NCBI RefSeq assembly: GCF_040744945.1
Contig: NZ_CP160453.1
Coordinates: forward strand, 7,688,001-7,752,000
Source of the DNA: Saccharothrix sp. HUAS TT1
GTDB taxonomy: Bacteria > Actinomycetota > Actinomycetes > Mycobacteriales > Pseudonocardiaceae
DNA: 64,000 nt
Direction of reading: 5' to 3'
The translations under genes and the position numbers were made by a program. Shown piece by piece: positions 55,311 through 64,000 of the stretch; position 1 is the first letter of the stretch; the number at the start of each line of letters is the position of its first letter. The notes below the pieces were generated by a model. That model saw only the letters and a program-made list of their open reading frames with translations, was not told where the DNA came from and searched no databases.

Positions 55311-56965
55311 GCGGCCGGCTTCAGCTGCATGACGACGTCGAGCGCGTTCTCCAGCGTGGGCTGGAGCGGCGCGTACGGGTTGGCCTGGTCCGGCCAGCCG
55401 ACCCAGTTCTTCGTGCTGTACTGACCACCCGCGTTGGCCGCCGAGGTGATGGCGACCGGCATGTCCCGCACGTGGATCTGCTGGATCTTGTGCAGGGCCG
55501 CGGTGCGGGCGGCGTCGTCGGCGGCGTTGGCGTACTCGTTGAGCAGCGCGGTCGCCTCGGGGTTCTCGTAACGACCGTAGTTGCCGTTGATGCCGCCCTC
55601 GCCGATCGGCTTGTACAGCGCGCCGTTCATGATGTTCTCGTAGATGTCGTACGGCGTCGGGCCGTTGTTGGTCCAGTGCAGCGCCGCCTGGAAGTCACCG
55701 GTGTCCAGCGCCTTGGTCCAGGTGTCGGCGTTCGGCAGGTCGACCGTCGCCGTGATGCCGATCTTGGAGACGTTGTCCTTGATGATCTCCAGGTTCGTCA
55801 CGTAGTCCGACCAGCCGGACGGCACGGTCATCTTCAGCGTGACGGGCTGGCCCGACGGGTCCTTCAGCGTCTCGCCCTCGAAGGTGAAGCCGTTGTCGGT
55901 CAGCTCCTTCTTCGCGGCCTCGACGTCGACCGTGACGATCTCGTCCTTGAACTCCGGCGCGATGTACGACGTGCCGGCGGGCGTCGGGATGCCGGTGATG
56001 TTGTCGACCTTCGGGTAGAAGTAGCCGGCCTCGCCCTGGGTGAAGATGTCATCGCGGTTGATCACCATGTTGACCGCGCGGCGCAGCGCCGCGTTGTCCC
56101 ACGGCTTGACCTTGGTGTTGAACCACAGGCCGTGGATGCCGAGCACCGGCGGGAAGTAGAGCTTGTAGTGCTCGGGGTCCTTCGAGGTGTAGACGGCCTC
56201 GTAGTTCGGGATGAACACGAAGCTCCACTCGGACGCGCCGGTCGCCAGGGCGGTGGTCTGCGCGTTGTTGTCGCTGTAGGAGGTGTAGCGCACCTCCTTG
56301 ACCTTCGGCAGCTCCTGCCAGTACGAGTCGCGCACGGCCAGCGTGACGGTCTGCGGCGTGAACGTCTTGAGCGTGTACGGACCGCTGCCGACCGGGGTCT
56401 TGACCGTGTCCGTGTTCGGGTCGGCGATCGTCGACCAGATGTGCTTGGGCACGATCAGCTGTTCGAGGATCTTCTTCTGGTTGACGAACTGCGAACGCGG
56501 GAAGGTCACGTCGACCTTGTTGCCCGAGACCGTGGTCGCGTCGTAGGGCACGCCGTCGACGTTCAGGCCGGGGTTGGACTTGAGCAGCCCGAAGGTGAAC
56601 GCCACGTCCTCCGCGGTCAGCGGCTTGCCGTCCGACCACGTCACGCCGTCGCGGATGGTGAGGCTCAGCTTGCTGTAGTTGTCCGCCCACGTCCACTCGG
56701 TGGCCAACCACGGCTTGGGCTTCTCCGTCGGCACGGTCTCGTTCACCATCGCCAGCGGCTCGAACAGCAACCGGCGGTAGCCGAGGGAGCTGGCCGCGGA
56801 CGTGTTGAGGAACGGGTTGTTGTTCTCGGTCTGCGGACCGTTGGGCATGCCGACGTTCAGCACGCCCCCGTTGTCCGTGTTGGCGCCGGGGTTCGAGGTC
56901 GAACAGGCTGCCGAGAACAGCAGTGCTGCCGCGACGGCGAGTGCGGAAATTCGCCTGAGTCGCAT
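55307..56965 (-). CDS. Family 5 solute-binding lipoprotein of the oligosaccharide-type importer
   Basis: 552 residues. A lipoprotein signal with the lipobox SAAC ([10 protein letters not shown], about residue 20) anchors it on the membrane. SBP family 5 motifs: [41 protein letters not shown] is the core in order (residues about 82-125); [16 protein letters not shown] and VDGVPYD also fit. The long, single-domain-pair form fits both peptide and cello-oligosaccharide binding members. ATG at 56965 follows AAGGAG by five bases. It is the first gene of the six-gene operon with the GH1 gene. A weak GAGCGCTC core lies 30 bases upstream and the ROK gene is divergent. Confidence 0.9.
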   Translation of the reverse strand: MRLRRISALAVAAALLFSAACSTSNPGANTDNGGVLNVGMPNGPQTENNNPFLNTSAASSLGYRRLLFEPLAMVNETVPTEKPKPWLATEWTWADNYSKLSLTIRDGVTWSDGKPLTAEDVAFTFGLLKSNPGLNVDGVPYDATTVSGNKVDVTFPRSQFVNQKKILEQLIVPKHIWSTIADPNTDTVKTPVGSGPYTLKTFTPQTVTLAVRDSYWQELPKVKEVRYTSYSDNNAQTTALATGASEWSFVFIPNYEAVYTSKDPEHYKLYFPPVLGIHGLWFNTKVKPWDNAALRRAVNMVINRDDIFTQGEAGYFYPKVDNITGIPTPAGTSYIAPEFKDEIVTVDVEAAKKELTDNGFTFEGETLKDPSGQPVTLKMTVPSGWSDYVTNLEIIKDNVSKIGITATVDLPNADTWTKALDTGDFQAALHWTNNGPTPYDIYENIMNGALYKPIGEGGINGNYGRYENPEATALLNEYANAADDAARTAALHKIQQIHVRDMPVAITSAANAGGQYSTKNWVGWPDQANPYAPLQPTLENALDVVMQLKPAA

Positions 56966-56994
56966 GGGTTCTCCTTGTCGGGCGGGGGAGGGGC

Positions 56995-57002
56995 GAGCGC
57001 TC
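56995..57002. promoter_or_regulatory. Weak LacI-type half operator before the importer operon
   Basis: GAGCGCTC (8-bp palindrome core) within GGCGAGCGCTCTGG, 30 bases before the binding-protein ATG. It keeps the core of GAGAGCGCTCTC but not both flanks, so binding may be weak or fortuitous. Confidence 0.45.
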
Positions 57003-57111
57003 TGGTAGTGCGGACCGCGGGTGCCATCGCGGTTGGGACGCGTGGGGCGTCCTCGTGTCGAGGCAGACTCAACCCTGGTGAGACAAGTCACGTCAATAAC
57101 GAACAGGTTAC

Positions 57112-57143
57112 AAACTTAGTCTAATTTTAAGTCGCAAACTAAG
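57112..57143. promoter_or_regulatory. AT-rich region with repeated AAACTWAG, candidate ROK operator
   Basis: AAACTTAG (57112-57119) and AAACTAAG (57136-57143) are direct repeats 24 bp apart in the only AT-rich tract around. Between them ACTTA ... TAAGT forms an inverted repeat. The second copy overlaps TAAGGT (57140-57145), a likely -10 for the ROK gene. Confidence 0.55.
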
Positions 57144-57152
57144 GTTCGCGGC

Positions 57153-58379
57153 GTGGCCCTGAAGCGCACCACCGTCCGCGACCTGCGTCGGCAGAACCGA
57201 TCGACCCTGCTGTCGACCCTCTTCTTCGACGGGCCTTTGAGCAGGTACGAGCTGTCCCGGCTGTCCGGGCTGTCGGCCGCGACGGTGTCCAACGTGACCG
57301 GCGAGCTGGTGGACGACGGGCTCGTGGTCGAGGCCGGGTCGGTCGACTCGGACGGCGGCCGGCCGCGCGTGCTGCTGCGCGTCAACCCCGCGTTCGGCCA
57401 CGTCGTGGGGGTGGACGTGGGCGAGACGGGGATCAAGGTCGAGCTGTTCGACCTGGCGCTGACCCAGCTCGCGGCGCTCGACCACGCGCTGTCGCCGTCG
57501 TCGCCCGCGGCGGTGGCGTCGTTGATCGCGTCGTCGGTCCGGGAGGTGGTCGAGTCGGCGGGCGTGCCGCCGTCGACCGTGCTCGGCGTCGGGGTCGGGG
57601 TGCCCGGGACGGTGGAGCAGGGCGCGACGGCGGTCGTGCACGCGCCGACCATCGGGTGGGACGGCGTGCGGCTGGAGGAGCTGATCGCCTCGGCGTCGGA
57701 GTCCGCGTGGCCGCTGTACGTGGAGAACGGGGCGAAGACGCAGGGCCAGGCCGAGATGTGGTTCGGCGCCGGGCGCGGTGCGAGGCACGTCGTCATAGTG
57801 CTCATCGGGTCCGGCGTGGGTGCGGCGGTCGTCACCGACGGTGGCGTCTACCGGGGTGCGACCAGCTCGGCCGGCGAGTGGGGGCACACGACGATCGTCT
57901 ACGGCGGCCGGCCGTGCCGGTGCGGCGCGCTGGGGTGCCTGGAGGCGTACGTCGGGGCGGAGGGCATCCTCGACCGGTACCGCAAGGCGCGCGGCCGTGA
58001 GCTGCCCGGCGGTGACGACCAGGCCACGGTGGCCGAGCTGATCGACACCGCGTCCCGCTCCAAGACCGCCGCCCGGGTGCTGGAGGAGACCGCCGGCTAC
58101 CTCGGGGCCGGCATCGCGAACCTGGTGAACCTGTTCAACCCGGAGCGGATCGTGCTGGGCGGCTGGGCGGGCCTCGCGCTGGGCGCCCACCAGCTGGACC
58201 GGATCGTCGCCGCCACCCGCGCGCACGCGTTGCGCCACCCGTACGAGCAGATCTCCATCGCCCTGGGCCGGCTGGGCCCGGACGCCGTCGCCGTGGGCGC
58301 CGCCACCCTCCCCGTCGCCGCCCTCCTGGACCGCGCCGCCGACCCCCGCAAACCGGCCGCCCGCGCCGACATCGCCTGA
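57153..58379 (+). CDS. ROK-family transcriptional regulator
   Basis: 408 residues. N-terminal winged helix (LSRYELSRLSGLSAATVSNVTGELVDDGLV, about 30-60), then the ROK kinase-like fold: GVDVGETGIKVELFDL (about 90), GVGVPGTVEQG, SAGEWGHTTI and the zinc motif CRCGALGCLEAYVG (about 250). It should bind a sugar effector. It faces the importer operon, so it is its likely regulator. GTG at 57153 has TAAGGT seven bases upstream and no ribosome site, so the mRNA is probably leaderless. Confidence 0.92.
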   Translation: MALKRTTVRDLRRQNRSTLLSTLFFDGPLSRYELSRLSGLSAATVSNVTGELVDDGLVVEAGSVDSDGGRPRVLLRVNPAFGHVVGVDVGETGIKVELFDLALTQLAALDHALSPSSPAAVASLIASSVREVVESAGVPPSTVLGVGVGVPGTVEQGATAVVHAPTIGWDGVRLEELIASASESAWPLYVENGAKTQGQAEMWFGAGRGARHVVIVLIGSGVGAAVVTDGGVYRGATSSAGEWGHTTIVYGGRPCRCGALGCLEAYVGAEGILDRYRKARGRELPGGDDQATVAELIDTASRSKTAARVLEETAGYLGAGIANLVNLFNPERIVLGGWAGLALGAHQLDRIVAATRAHALRHPYEQISIALGRLGPDAVAVGAATLPVAALLDRAADPRKPAARADIA

Positions 58380-58392
58380 CCCCACGCTCCCT

Positions 58393-58490
58393 GAGCGTTC
58401 AACTCACCCCTCCCGAACGTAGGACTCTCGCGAGAGTCGTACGTTCAGGTCCCGCGTGTCCTACGTTCCGGTACCCCGAGTTCTACGTTC
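58393..58490. repeat. 22-bp-period repeat array (five units, two orientations)
   Basis: Plus-strand cores at 58393 (GAGCGTTCAACTC) and 58415 (GAACGTAGGACTC), then minus-strand cores at 58434-58446, 58456-58468 and 58478-58490, each 22 bp apart within its orientation. Where the orientations meet, two inverted units form a hairpin-like palindrome (58415-58446). Same family as 19772-19828. Confidence 0.82.
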
Positions 58491-58532
58491 AGGGTGGTTG
58501 ACACGAAGGGCTCGGGGGGCTGAGGCTGAGCG

Positions 58533-58546
58533 GGAGAGCGCTCTCC
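58533..58546. promoter_or_regulatory. LacI-family operator before the GH3 gene
   Basis: GGAGAGCGCTCTCC, a perfect 14-bp palindrome ending 13 bases before the GTG at 58560. It would overlap the promoter or ribosome-binding region. Confidence 0.88.
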
Positions 58547-58559
58547 GAGGCAGGGGGTT

Positions 58560-60920
58560 GTGGTGGACGAGGCACTGGACCGGTTGGTCGGCAAGTTGGA
58601 CGTGGCGCGCAAGGTCCGGTTGGTGACGGGGGCCGCCGGCTGGCGGACGCACGACGAGCCGGACATCGGGCTTCGCCCGATCGTGGTGTCCGACGGCCCG
58701 ATCGGCGTGCGCGGCCAGGGGTGGGACGAGCGCAGCACGTCGCTGACCCTGCCCTCCCCCACCGCCCTCGCCGCCACCTGGAACGCCGACCTGGTGCGCA
58801 GGCTGGGCGTCCTGCTGGCCGCCGAGGCCAGGCGCAAGGGCGTCGACGTCCTCCTCGCCCCGACCCTGAACCTGCACCGCTCCCCCTTCGCCGGGCGGCA
58901 CTTCGAGTGCTACTCCGAGGACCCGCTGCTCACCGGCCGGATCGGCGCGGCCTACATCACCGGCGTGCAGAGCGGCGGCGTGGCGGCCACCGCCAAGCAC
59001 TACGTGGCCAACGACTCCGAGACCGAGCGCATGACGCTGGACGCCCACCTGGACGAACGCACCCTGCACGAGGTCTACCTGGTCCCCTTCGAGGCCGCCG
59101 TCGAAGCCGGGGTGTGGGTGGTGATGTCGGCCTACAACGGCGTCAACGGCACCACCATGTCGGAGAGCCCCCTGCTCGACGAGCCGCTGAAGGGCGCCTG
59201 GGGCTTCGACGGCCTGGTCGTCTCCGACTGGGGCGCGATCCGCTCCACCGCGCCGTCCGCGCGCGCCGCCCAGGACCTGGCCATGCCCGGCCCCGAGAGC
59301 CCCTGGAACGACCTCGCCGCGGCCGTCGAGAGCGGCGAGGTGCCGGAGAGCGCCCTGGACGCGAAGGTCGAACGCCTCCTCCGCCTCGCCGAGCGGGTCG
59401 GCGCGCTCAACGGCTCCACCCCGGAGGAACCGCAGGTCGACGCCCCGCTGGAGCTGCTGCGCGAAGCCGTCGCGGCGAGCACCGTGCTGCTGCGCAACGA
59501 CGGCGCCCTTCCGCTGTCCCCCGGCGCGAAGGTCGCCGTCCTCGGCCCGAACGCCGCCACCGCCCGCATCCAGGGCGGCGGCAGCGCGGGCGTCTACCCG
59601 GAGTCGGTCGTGTCCTTCCTGGACGGCCTGACCGAGGTCGCCGAGGTCGTGCACACGGCCGGCGTCCGGCTGGAGGACCGACCGGCCCCGCTGACCACCG
59701 CCAACGCCCGCCACCCGCACAGCGACGAGCCCGGCGTGCTGGTCCGGCTGCTCGACGCGGACGGCGCGGAGCTGGCCGCCGAGCACCGGTTCCTCGGCCG
59801 CGTCCTGGAGGTCCCGCTGGTCGACGGCGCGCGCACGGTCGAGGTGCGCGGCAGGCTCACGGTGGACGCGACCGGCGACTGGCTGATCTCCGTCGCCGGG
59901 TTCGGCCGCCTCACCCTGGACGTGGCCGGCGAGCGCCTGGTGGACGAGGACGTGCCGCTGGACACCGACGACCCCGCCGTCATCCACCTGACCCCGCCCT
60001 ACCGGCAGGCCACCGCGCACCTCGAAGCGGGCGCCACCGTCGACCTCGTGGCACGCCGGGAGCTGCGCGAGCACACCGGCACCGCGACCGTCCTGGCCGC
60101 CGACCCGCCCCGGCTCAGCGACGCCGACGAGCTGGCGCGCGCCGTCGGGATGGCCCGCGTGGCGGACGTCGCCGTGGTCGTCGTCGGCACCACCGACGAG
60201 ATCGAGAGCGAGGGCTTCGACCGCACGTCGCTGGCCCTGCCCGGCCGGCAGGACGAGCTGGTCCGCGCGGTGCGGGCGGTGAACGACCGCACGGTCGTCG
60301 TGGTCAACTCCGGCGGCCCGGTGGAGCTGCCCTGGCGCGACGACGTGGCCGCGGTGCTGCTGACCTGGTTCCCCGGCCAGGAGGCCGGGCACGGGCTGGC
60401 CGACGTGCTGTTCGGCGCCCGCGAGCCCGGCGGCAGGCTGCCGACGACGTGGGCGGCCCACCAGCGCGACCTGCCGGTGTCGAACGTGACGCCGGAGCGG
60501 GGCGTGCTGCGCTACGACGAGGGCCTGCACCTCGGCTACCGCGGGTGGCACCGGGCAGGCGTCCGGCCCGCCTACTGGTTCGGCCACGGCCTCGGCTACA
60601 CGACCTGGGCGTACGAGCAGGCCACCCGCACCGCGTCCGGCGTGCGGGTCCGGGTGCGCAACACCGGCGAGCGCGCCGGGCGCGAGGTCGTGCAGGTCTA
60701 CGTGACGCGGCCGGGCAGCGCGGTGGAACGGCCGGCGCGCTGGCTGGGCGGCTGGGCCGAGGTGACCGCCGAGCCCGGCGAGGCGGTCGAGGTCGACTTG
60801 GAGGTGCCCGAGAGCGCCTACCGGCACTGGACCCCGGACGGGTGGGCGGTCGAGCCCGGCCGGTTCACGCTGCTGGTCGGGCGGTCGGCCGGTGACACGC
60901 CGCTGACGGCGCGGCGGTGA
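58560..60920 (+). CDS. GH3 beta-glucosidase with PA14 insertion
   Basis: 786 residues, retaining family 3 glycosidase without signal peptide. Barrel domain 1 holds the nucleophile Asp in GLVVSDWGAI (about residue 223) and the substrate motif KHYVANDSETER. The sandwich domain 2 begins VLLRNDGALPLSPG. A PA14-like insertion (about 390-470, VLVRLLDADGAELAAEHRFL onward) sits in it, as in some broad-specificity members, and a fibronectin-like C-terminal domain (EVVQVYVTRPGSAVERPAR) follows. It would act on oligosaccharides in the cytoplasm. GTG is used; AGGGGG lies upstream, with a second GTG next to it. It is followed by the LacI-type regulator gene, 40 bases on. Confidence 0.92.
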   Translation: MVDEALDRLVGKLDVARKVRLVTGAAGWRTHDEPDIGLRPIVVSDGPIGVRGQGWDERSTSLTLPSPTALAATWNADLVRRLGVLLAAEARRKGVDVLLAPTLNLHRSPFAGRHFECYSEDPLLTGRIGAAYITGVQSGGVAATAKHYVANDSETERMTLDAHLDERTLHEVYLVPFEAAVEAGVWVVMSAYNGVNGTTMSESPLLDEPLKGAWGFDGLVVSDWGAIRSTAPSARAAQDLAMPGPESPWNDLAAAVESGEVPESALDAKVERLLRLAERVGALNGSTPEEPQVDAPLELLREAVAASTVLLRNDGALPLSPGAKVAVLGPNAATARIQGGGSAGVYPESVVSFLDGLTEVAEVVHTAGVRLEDRPAPLTTANARHPHSDEPGVLVRLLDADGAELAAEHRFLGRVLEVPLVDGARTVEVRGRLTVDATGDWLISVAGFGRLTLDVAGERLVDEDVPLDTDDPAVIHLTPPYRQATAHLEAGATVDLVARRELREHTGTATVLAADPPRLSDADELARAVGMARVADVAVVVVGTTDEIESEGFDRTSLALPGRQDELVRAVRAVNDRTVVVVNSGGPVELPWRDDVAAVLLTWFPGQEAGHGLADVLFGAREPGGRLPTTWAAHQRDLPVSNVTPERGVLRYDEGLHLGYRGWHRAGVRPAYWFGHGLGYTTWAYEQATRTASGVRVRVRNTGERAGREVVQVYVTRPGSAVERPARWLGGWAEVTAEPGEAVEVDLEVPESAYRHWTPDGWAVEPGRFTLLVGRSAGDTPLTARR

Positions 60921-60924
60921 TCCC

Positions 60925-60938
60925 GGAGAGCGCTCTCC
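60925..60938. promoter_or_regulatory. LacI-family operator before the regulator's own gene
   Basis: GGAGAGCGCTCTCC, a perfect 14-bp palindrome ending 22 bases before the ATG. It sits at the expected -35 position relative to CAGAAT (60948-60953), so the regulator probably represses itself. Confidence 0.9.
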
Positions 60939-60960
60939 ACCGCGTGGCAGAATGACCCGC

Positions 60961-62004
60961 ATGAGCAGACCGCCGACGACCCCGCCGACGTTGGAGGACG
61001 TGGCGCGGGTCGCCGGCGTGTCCCGCGCGACCGTCTCCCGGGTCATCAACGGCACCCGCAACGTCGACCGGAAGATCCAGGAGGTCGTGCGCGCGGCCAT
61101 CGACCAGACCGGGTACGCGCCCAACCGCGCGGCCAGGTCGCTGGTGACCAAGCGGTCCGGCACGGTCGCGCTGGTGGTGTCCGGGGCGGGCGAGCCCGGC
61201 GAGGAGGACGCGTTCGCCGCCCGCGTGTTCGCCGACCCGTTCTTCGGCCGGGTGGCCAGCGGCGTGCTCGGCTTCCTGCGCACCCGCGGCGTGCACCCGG
61301 TGCTGATGGTCGCCGACACGGACCGGGCCAGGGAGGACGTGCTGGCGTTCCTGCGCCAGGGCAGCGCGGACGGCGCGCTGCTGGTCTCCACGCACGCCGA
61401 GGACCCGCTGCCGTCCCGGCTGGTGGAGGCGGAGCTGCCGTCCGCGCTGTTCGCCCGACCGGCCCGGCCGGTGCCGATCAGCTACGTCGACCTGGACCAC
61501 CAGGCGGGCGCGAAGCTCGCCGCCGACCACCTGGTGCGCCGCGGCTGCGCGCAGGTCGCCACGATCGCCGGACCGCTGGACGTGCCCGCGTCGCAGGACC
61601 GGCTGACCGGGTTCCGGGACGCCATGGCGCGCCACGGCTTCCCGTACGTCCCGATCGCCGAGGGCGGCTTCACCTCCGGCAGCGGCGAGGCGGCGATGGA
61701 GCGCCTGCTGGCCGAGCACCCCGGCATCGACGGCGTGTTCGCGGCCAACGACCTGATGGCGCAGGGGGCGTTGCTGGTGCTGCAGAAGCACGGCAGGCGC
61801 GTGCCGGACGACGTGGCGCTGATCGGTTTCGACGACAGCAACCCCGCGCTGGTCTGCCGACCGCGGCTGACCACCGTCCGGCAACCGGTCGAGGACATGG
61901 CGGCCGGGATGGCGCGGTTGTTGCTGGCACAGGTGGAAGAACCGGGACTGCGCCCGAAATCCGTGATCTTCGAGCCCTCGCTGGTGGTCCGGGAGTCCGC
62001 CTGA
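60961..62004 (+). CDS. LacI-family regulator of the GAGAGCGCTCTC regulon
   Basis: 347 residues. N-terminal HTH TLEDVARVAGVSRATVSRVI (about 10-30), hinge and the periplasmic-binding-like ligand domain (about 65-340) with HPVLMVADTDRAREDVLAF, DGVFAANDLMAQGALLVL and ALIGFDDSNPALVCRPRLTTV. The effector is a sugar, unknown. Operators with its expected CG-centred symmetry precede its own gene and four neighbours. ATG at 60961 has CAGAAT seven bases upstream and no ribosome site, so a leaderless mRNA is likely. It lies 40 bases after the GH3 stop and before the discoidin/beta-helix gene. Confidence 0.93.
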   Translation: MSRPPTTPPTLEDVARVAGVSRATVSRVINGTRNVDRKIQEVVRAAIDQTGYAPNRAARSLVTKRSGTVALVVSGAGEPGEEDAFAARVFADPFFGRVASGVLGFLRTRGVHPVLMVADTDRAREDVLAFLRQGSADGALLVSTHAEDPLPSRLVEAELPSALFARPARPVPISYVDLDHQAGAKLAADHLVRRGCAQVATIAGPLDVPASQDRLTGFRDAMARHGFPYVPIAEGGFTSGSGEAAMERLLAEHPGIDGVFAANDLMAQGALLVLQKHGRRVPDDVALIGFDDSNPALVCRPRLTTVRQPVEDMAAGMARLLLAQVEEPGLRPKSVIFEPSLVVRESA

Positions 62005-62046
62005 CGTCCATTCGTTGACGTCTTCGCAACATCGGCGTTACGCTCC

Positions 62047-62062
62047 GAGAGAGCGCTCTCTC
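62047..62062. promoter_or_regulatory. LacI-family operator before the discoidin/beta-helix gene
   Basis: GAGAGAGCGCTCTCTC, a perfect 16-bp palindrome, 69 bases before the ATG at 62132. Confidence 0.88.
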
Positions 62063-62131
62063 AGCGCCTCCGGTGCCACGGAGGCACAGCTCCCGGGCCA
62101 TCTCGTGCCCCTTACCTCGTCAGGTAGGACC

Positions 62132-64000
62132 ATGAGCTCTCCCCGTTCCCTGTCACGGGTGCTGACCGCCGCGCTGGCGCTCGGCCTCGCCGCGGTGCTC
62201 AGCCCCGTGATCACCCAGTCCGCGCAGGCCGCCGAGTGCGGCACGACCAACGTCGCGCTGAACCGGCCCGCGACCGCGTCGTCCACCGAGAACGGAGGCA
62301 CCCCTGCCGCCGCCGCCTTCGACGGCAACACCGGCACCCGCTGGTCCAGCGCGTTCGCCGACCCGCAGTGGGTCCAGGTCGACCTCGGCTCCACGCAGCA
62401 GGTCTGCCGCGTGACGCTGACCTGGGAGGCCGCGTACGGCCGGTCGTTCCAGGTGCAGCTGTCCGACAACGGCTCCACTTGGAACAACGCCTACTCCACC
62501 ACCACCAGCACGGGCGGCGTGCAGAACCTGACCATCGCGGGCTCCGGCCGCTACGTCCGGGTCCACGGCACCGCTCGCGCCACCGGTTACGGCTACTCGC
62601 TCTGGGAGGTGGCGGTCAACACCGAGACCACCGGTGGGATCGTCATCCCGCCGACCGACCCGCGCAACCCCGACTTCGGCCCCAACGTGCTGGTCTACGG
62701 GCCGGGCTACGACCGGGTCGCGATGCAGAACCGGTTGAACCAGATCTCCACCCAGATGAAGACCAACCAGTTCGGCACCGAGCGGTACGCGGTGCTGTAC
62801 AAGCCGGGCGTGTACGACGCGGACGTCAACCTCCGCTTCTACACCCAGGTCGCGGGCCTCGGCCTGCGCCCGGACGACGTGCGGCTCAACGGCCACGTGC
62901 GCGTCGAGGCGGACTGGCTGCAGCAGGGCGACAACCCGAACAACCTGGGCAACGCCACCCAGAACTTCTGGCGCCAGGCGGAGAACCTGCACGTCAACCT
63001 GCCCGCCGGGCAGATCGAGCGGTGGGCCGTCTCGCAGGCCGCGTCCTACCGGCGCATGCACCTCAGCGGCCAGATCCACCTGTGGAACGGCAGCGACGGC
63101 TGGGCGTCCGGCGGTCTGATCGTGGACAGCAAGATCGACGGCGTCGCGGTGTCCGGTTCGCAGCAGCAGTTCCTGACCCGCAACAGCAACCTCGCGGGCG
63201 GCTGGAGCGGTTCGGTGTGGAACATGGTGTTCGTCGGCACGCAGGGCGCGCCCGCGCAGCACTTCCCCAACCCCTCGCACACCACCGTCGACACCTCGCC
63301 GGTCGTGCGCGAGAAGCCGTTCCTGTACTTCGAGAACGGCGAGTACAAGGTGTTCGTCCCGGCGGTGCGGCAGAACGCCCGCGGCACCAGCTGGGAGTCC
63401 GGCGCGCCCGCCGGCCAGTCCCTCTCGCTGGCCGACTTCTTCATCGTCAAGCCCGGGACCCCGGTGGCGACGACGAACGCGGCGCTGGCGCAGGGCAAGC
63501 ACCTGCTGCTGACGCCCGGTGTGCACCACCTGACCGACACGATCAACGTGACCCGGCCGAACACCGTGGTGCTGGGCCTGGGCCTGGCGACCCTGTCCCC
63601 CGACACCGGCAAGGCCGCGATGGCCGTGTCCGATGTGGACGGCGTGAAGCTGGCCGGCTTCCTGGTCGACGCCGGTGTGCAGAACTCCCCCGTGCTGCTC
63701 CAGCTGGGCCCGGCGAACTCGTCGGCCTCGCACGCCGCCAACCCGACCTCGATCCACGACGTGTACCTGCGCGTCGGCGGTCCGCAGGCGGGCAAGGCGA
63801 CGGTGTCGCTGGAGGTCAACTCGGACAACGTGATCATCGACCACACCTGGGTGTGGCGCGCCGACCACGGCACGGGCCCGACCGGCTGGAACGCCAACAC
63901 CGGCCGCAACGGCGTCATCGTCAACGGCGACAACGTGACGGCTTACGGGTTGTTCGTCGAGCACTACCAGCAGTACAACACGGTGTGGAACGGCAACGGC
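62132..64000 (+). CDS. Secreted discoidin-module protein with beta-helix domain (runs off the window)
   Basis: At least 623 codons, open to the window edge. Signal peptide about 1-33 (VLTAALALGLAAVLSPVIT, cleavage near SAQA-A). The first F5/8C module (about 37-160, NVALNRPATASSTENGG ... GYGYSLWEVAVNTE) is close to those at 47483-49618. It is followed by a long domain with GPNVLVYGPGYDRVAMQNRL, a W-rich LHLWNGSDGWASGGLIVDSKIDGV and repeated strands LGLGLATLSPDTGKAAMAVSDVDGVKLAGF, as in right-handed beta-helix glycanases or lyases. Databases often label such proteins misleadingly (adenylyl cyclase or coagulation factor). The enzyme class cannot be told. GTAGGACC precedes the ATG and a perfect operator lies upstream. 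Confidence 0.85.
   Translation, partial: MSSPRSLSRVLTAALALGLAAVLSPVITQSAQAAECGTTNVALNRPATASSTENGGTPAAAAFDGNTGTRWSSAFADPQWVQVDLGSTQQVCRVTLTWEAAYGRSFQVQLSDNGSTWNNAYSTTTSTGGVQNLTIAGSGRYVRVHGTARATGYGYSLWEVAVNTETTGGIVIPPTDPRNPDFGPNVLVYGPGYDRVAMQNRLNQISTQMKTNQFGTERYAVLYKPGVYDADVNLRFYTQVAGLGLRPDDVRLNGHVRVEADWLQQGDNPNNLGNATQNFWRQAENLHVNLPAGQIERWAVSQAASYRRMHLSGQIHLWNGSDGWASGGLIVDSKIDGVAVSGSQQQFLTRNSNLAGGWSGSVWNMVFVGTQGAPAQHFPNPSHTTVDTSPVVREKPFLYFENGEYKVFVPAVRQNARGTSWESGAPAGQSLSLADFFIVKPGTPVATTNAALAQGKHLLLTPGVHHLTDTINVTRPNTVVLGLGLATLSPDTGKAAMAVSDVDGVKLAGFLVDAGVQNSPVLLQLGPANSSASHAANPTSIHDVYLRVGGPQAGKATVSLEVNSDNVIIDHTWVWRADHGTGPTGWNANTGRNGVIVNGDNVTAYGLFVEHYQQYNTVWNGNG

Overview
The window is very GC-rich DNA with strong third-position GC bias, frequent GTG starts, many 4-base GTGA/ATGA stop-start overlaps and long antisense shadow ORFs. 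Gene content (secF-secD-yajC, ruvB-ruvA-ruvC, relA-apt, hisS next to a glyoxalase-II-like gene and a membrane-anchored cyclophilin, aspS, an Rv2578c-type radical SAM gene) has the same general order as the Mycobacterium tuberculosis Rv2572c-Rv2594c region. The many S8 peptidases, discoidin-type secreted proteins and sugar regulators suggest a filamentous actinomycete, probably Pseudonocardiaceae (Saccharothrix / Actinosynnema / Lentzea-like). The genus is an inference.

Layout. 1-7 kb: aspS and a cluster of three secreted subtilisin-like (S8) peptidases plus a decayed fourth copy. 7-17 kb: an XRE-type regulator, then an eight-gene minus-strand operon (TetR, DinB-like protein, AtuA core, AtuA small domain, acyl-CoA dehydrogenase, carboxyltransferase, biotin carboxylase, acyl-CoA dehydrogenase) resembling acyclic-terpene/leucine-type catabolism. 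A 40-bp operator overlaps its leaderless promoter. 17-27 kb: accessory oxidoreductases; a truncated, intein-interrupted radical SAM gene divergent from a pnuC-nadR NAD-salvage pair across a perfect LexA box; a nitroreductase, a YibE/F membrane protein and a spermidine-synthase-like protein; and a broken prolyl-oligopeptidase remnant. 27-40 kb: the conserved housekeeping core, with a second LexA box before ruvC-ruvA-ruvB. 40-46 kb: a diguanylate cyclase, a cupin gene apparently starting at CTG, a DinB protein, LigC-type DNA ligase, TspO, a UDG-like protein and a DUF427 protein.

46-64 kb is a carbohydrate region. A LacI-family regulator (60961-62004) probably controls a regulon marked by GAGAGCGCTCTC palindromes. 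Five strong copies lie before its own gene, a GH3 beta-glucosidase, a discoidin/TIM-barrel glycosidase, a DUF1996 secreted protein and a discoidin/beta-helix secreted protein that runs off the window. A weaker core lies before an Opp/Dpp-type ABC importer operon that ends in a GH1 beta-glucosidase and is divergent from a ROK regulator. Together these genes look like extracellular polysaccharide attack, oligosaccharide import and intracellular beta-glucoside hydrolysis.

The most unusual items are: a 22-bp-period intergenic repeat family at two loci, one abutting the truncated radical SAM gene; the LexA box shared with NAD salvage; two S8 paralogues whose oxyanion-hole Asn is Gly; the intein at the iron-sulfur cysteine motif; and about a dozen genes with a TANNNT-like -10 box only 6-8 nt before the start codon (leaderless transcripts). 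No tRNA, rRNA, CRISPR array, IS element or phage gene was seen. Positions were read by eye and may be off by one in places.
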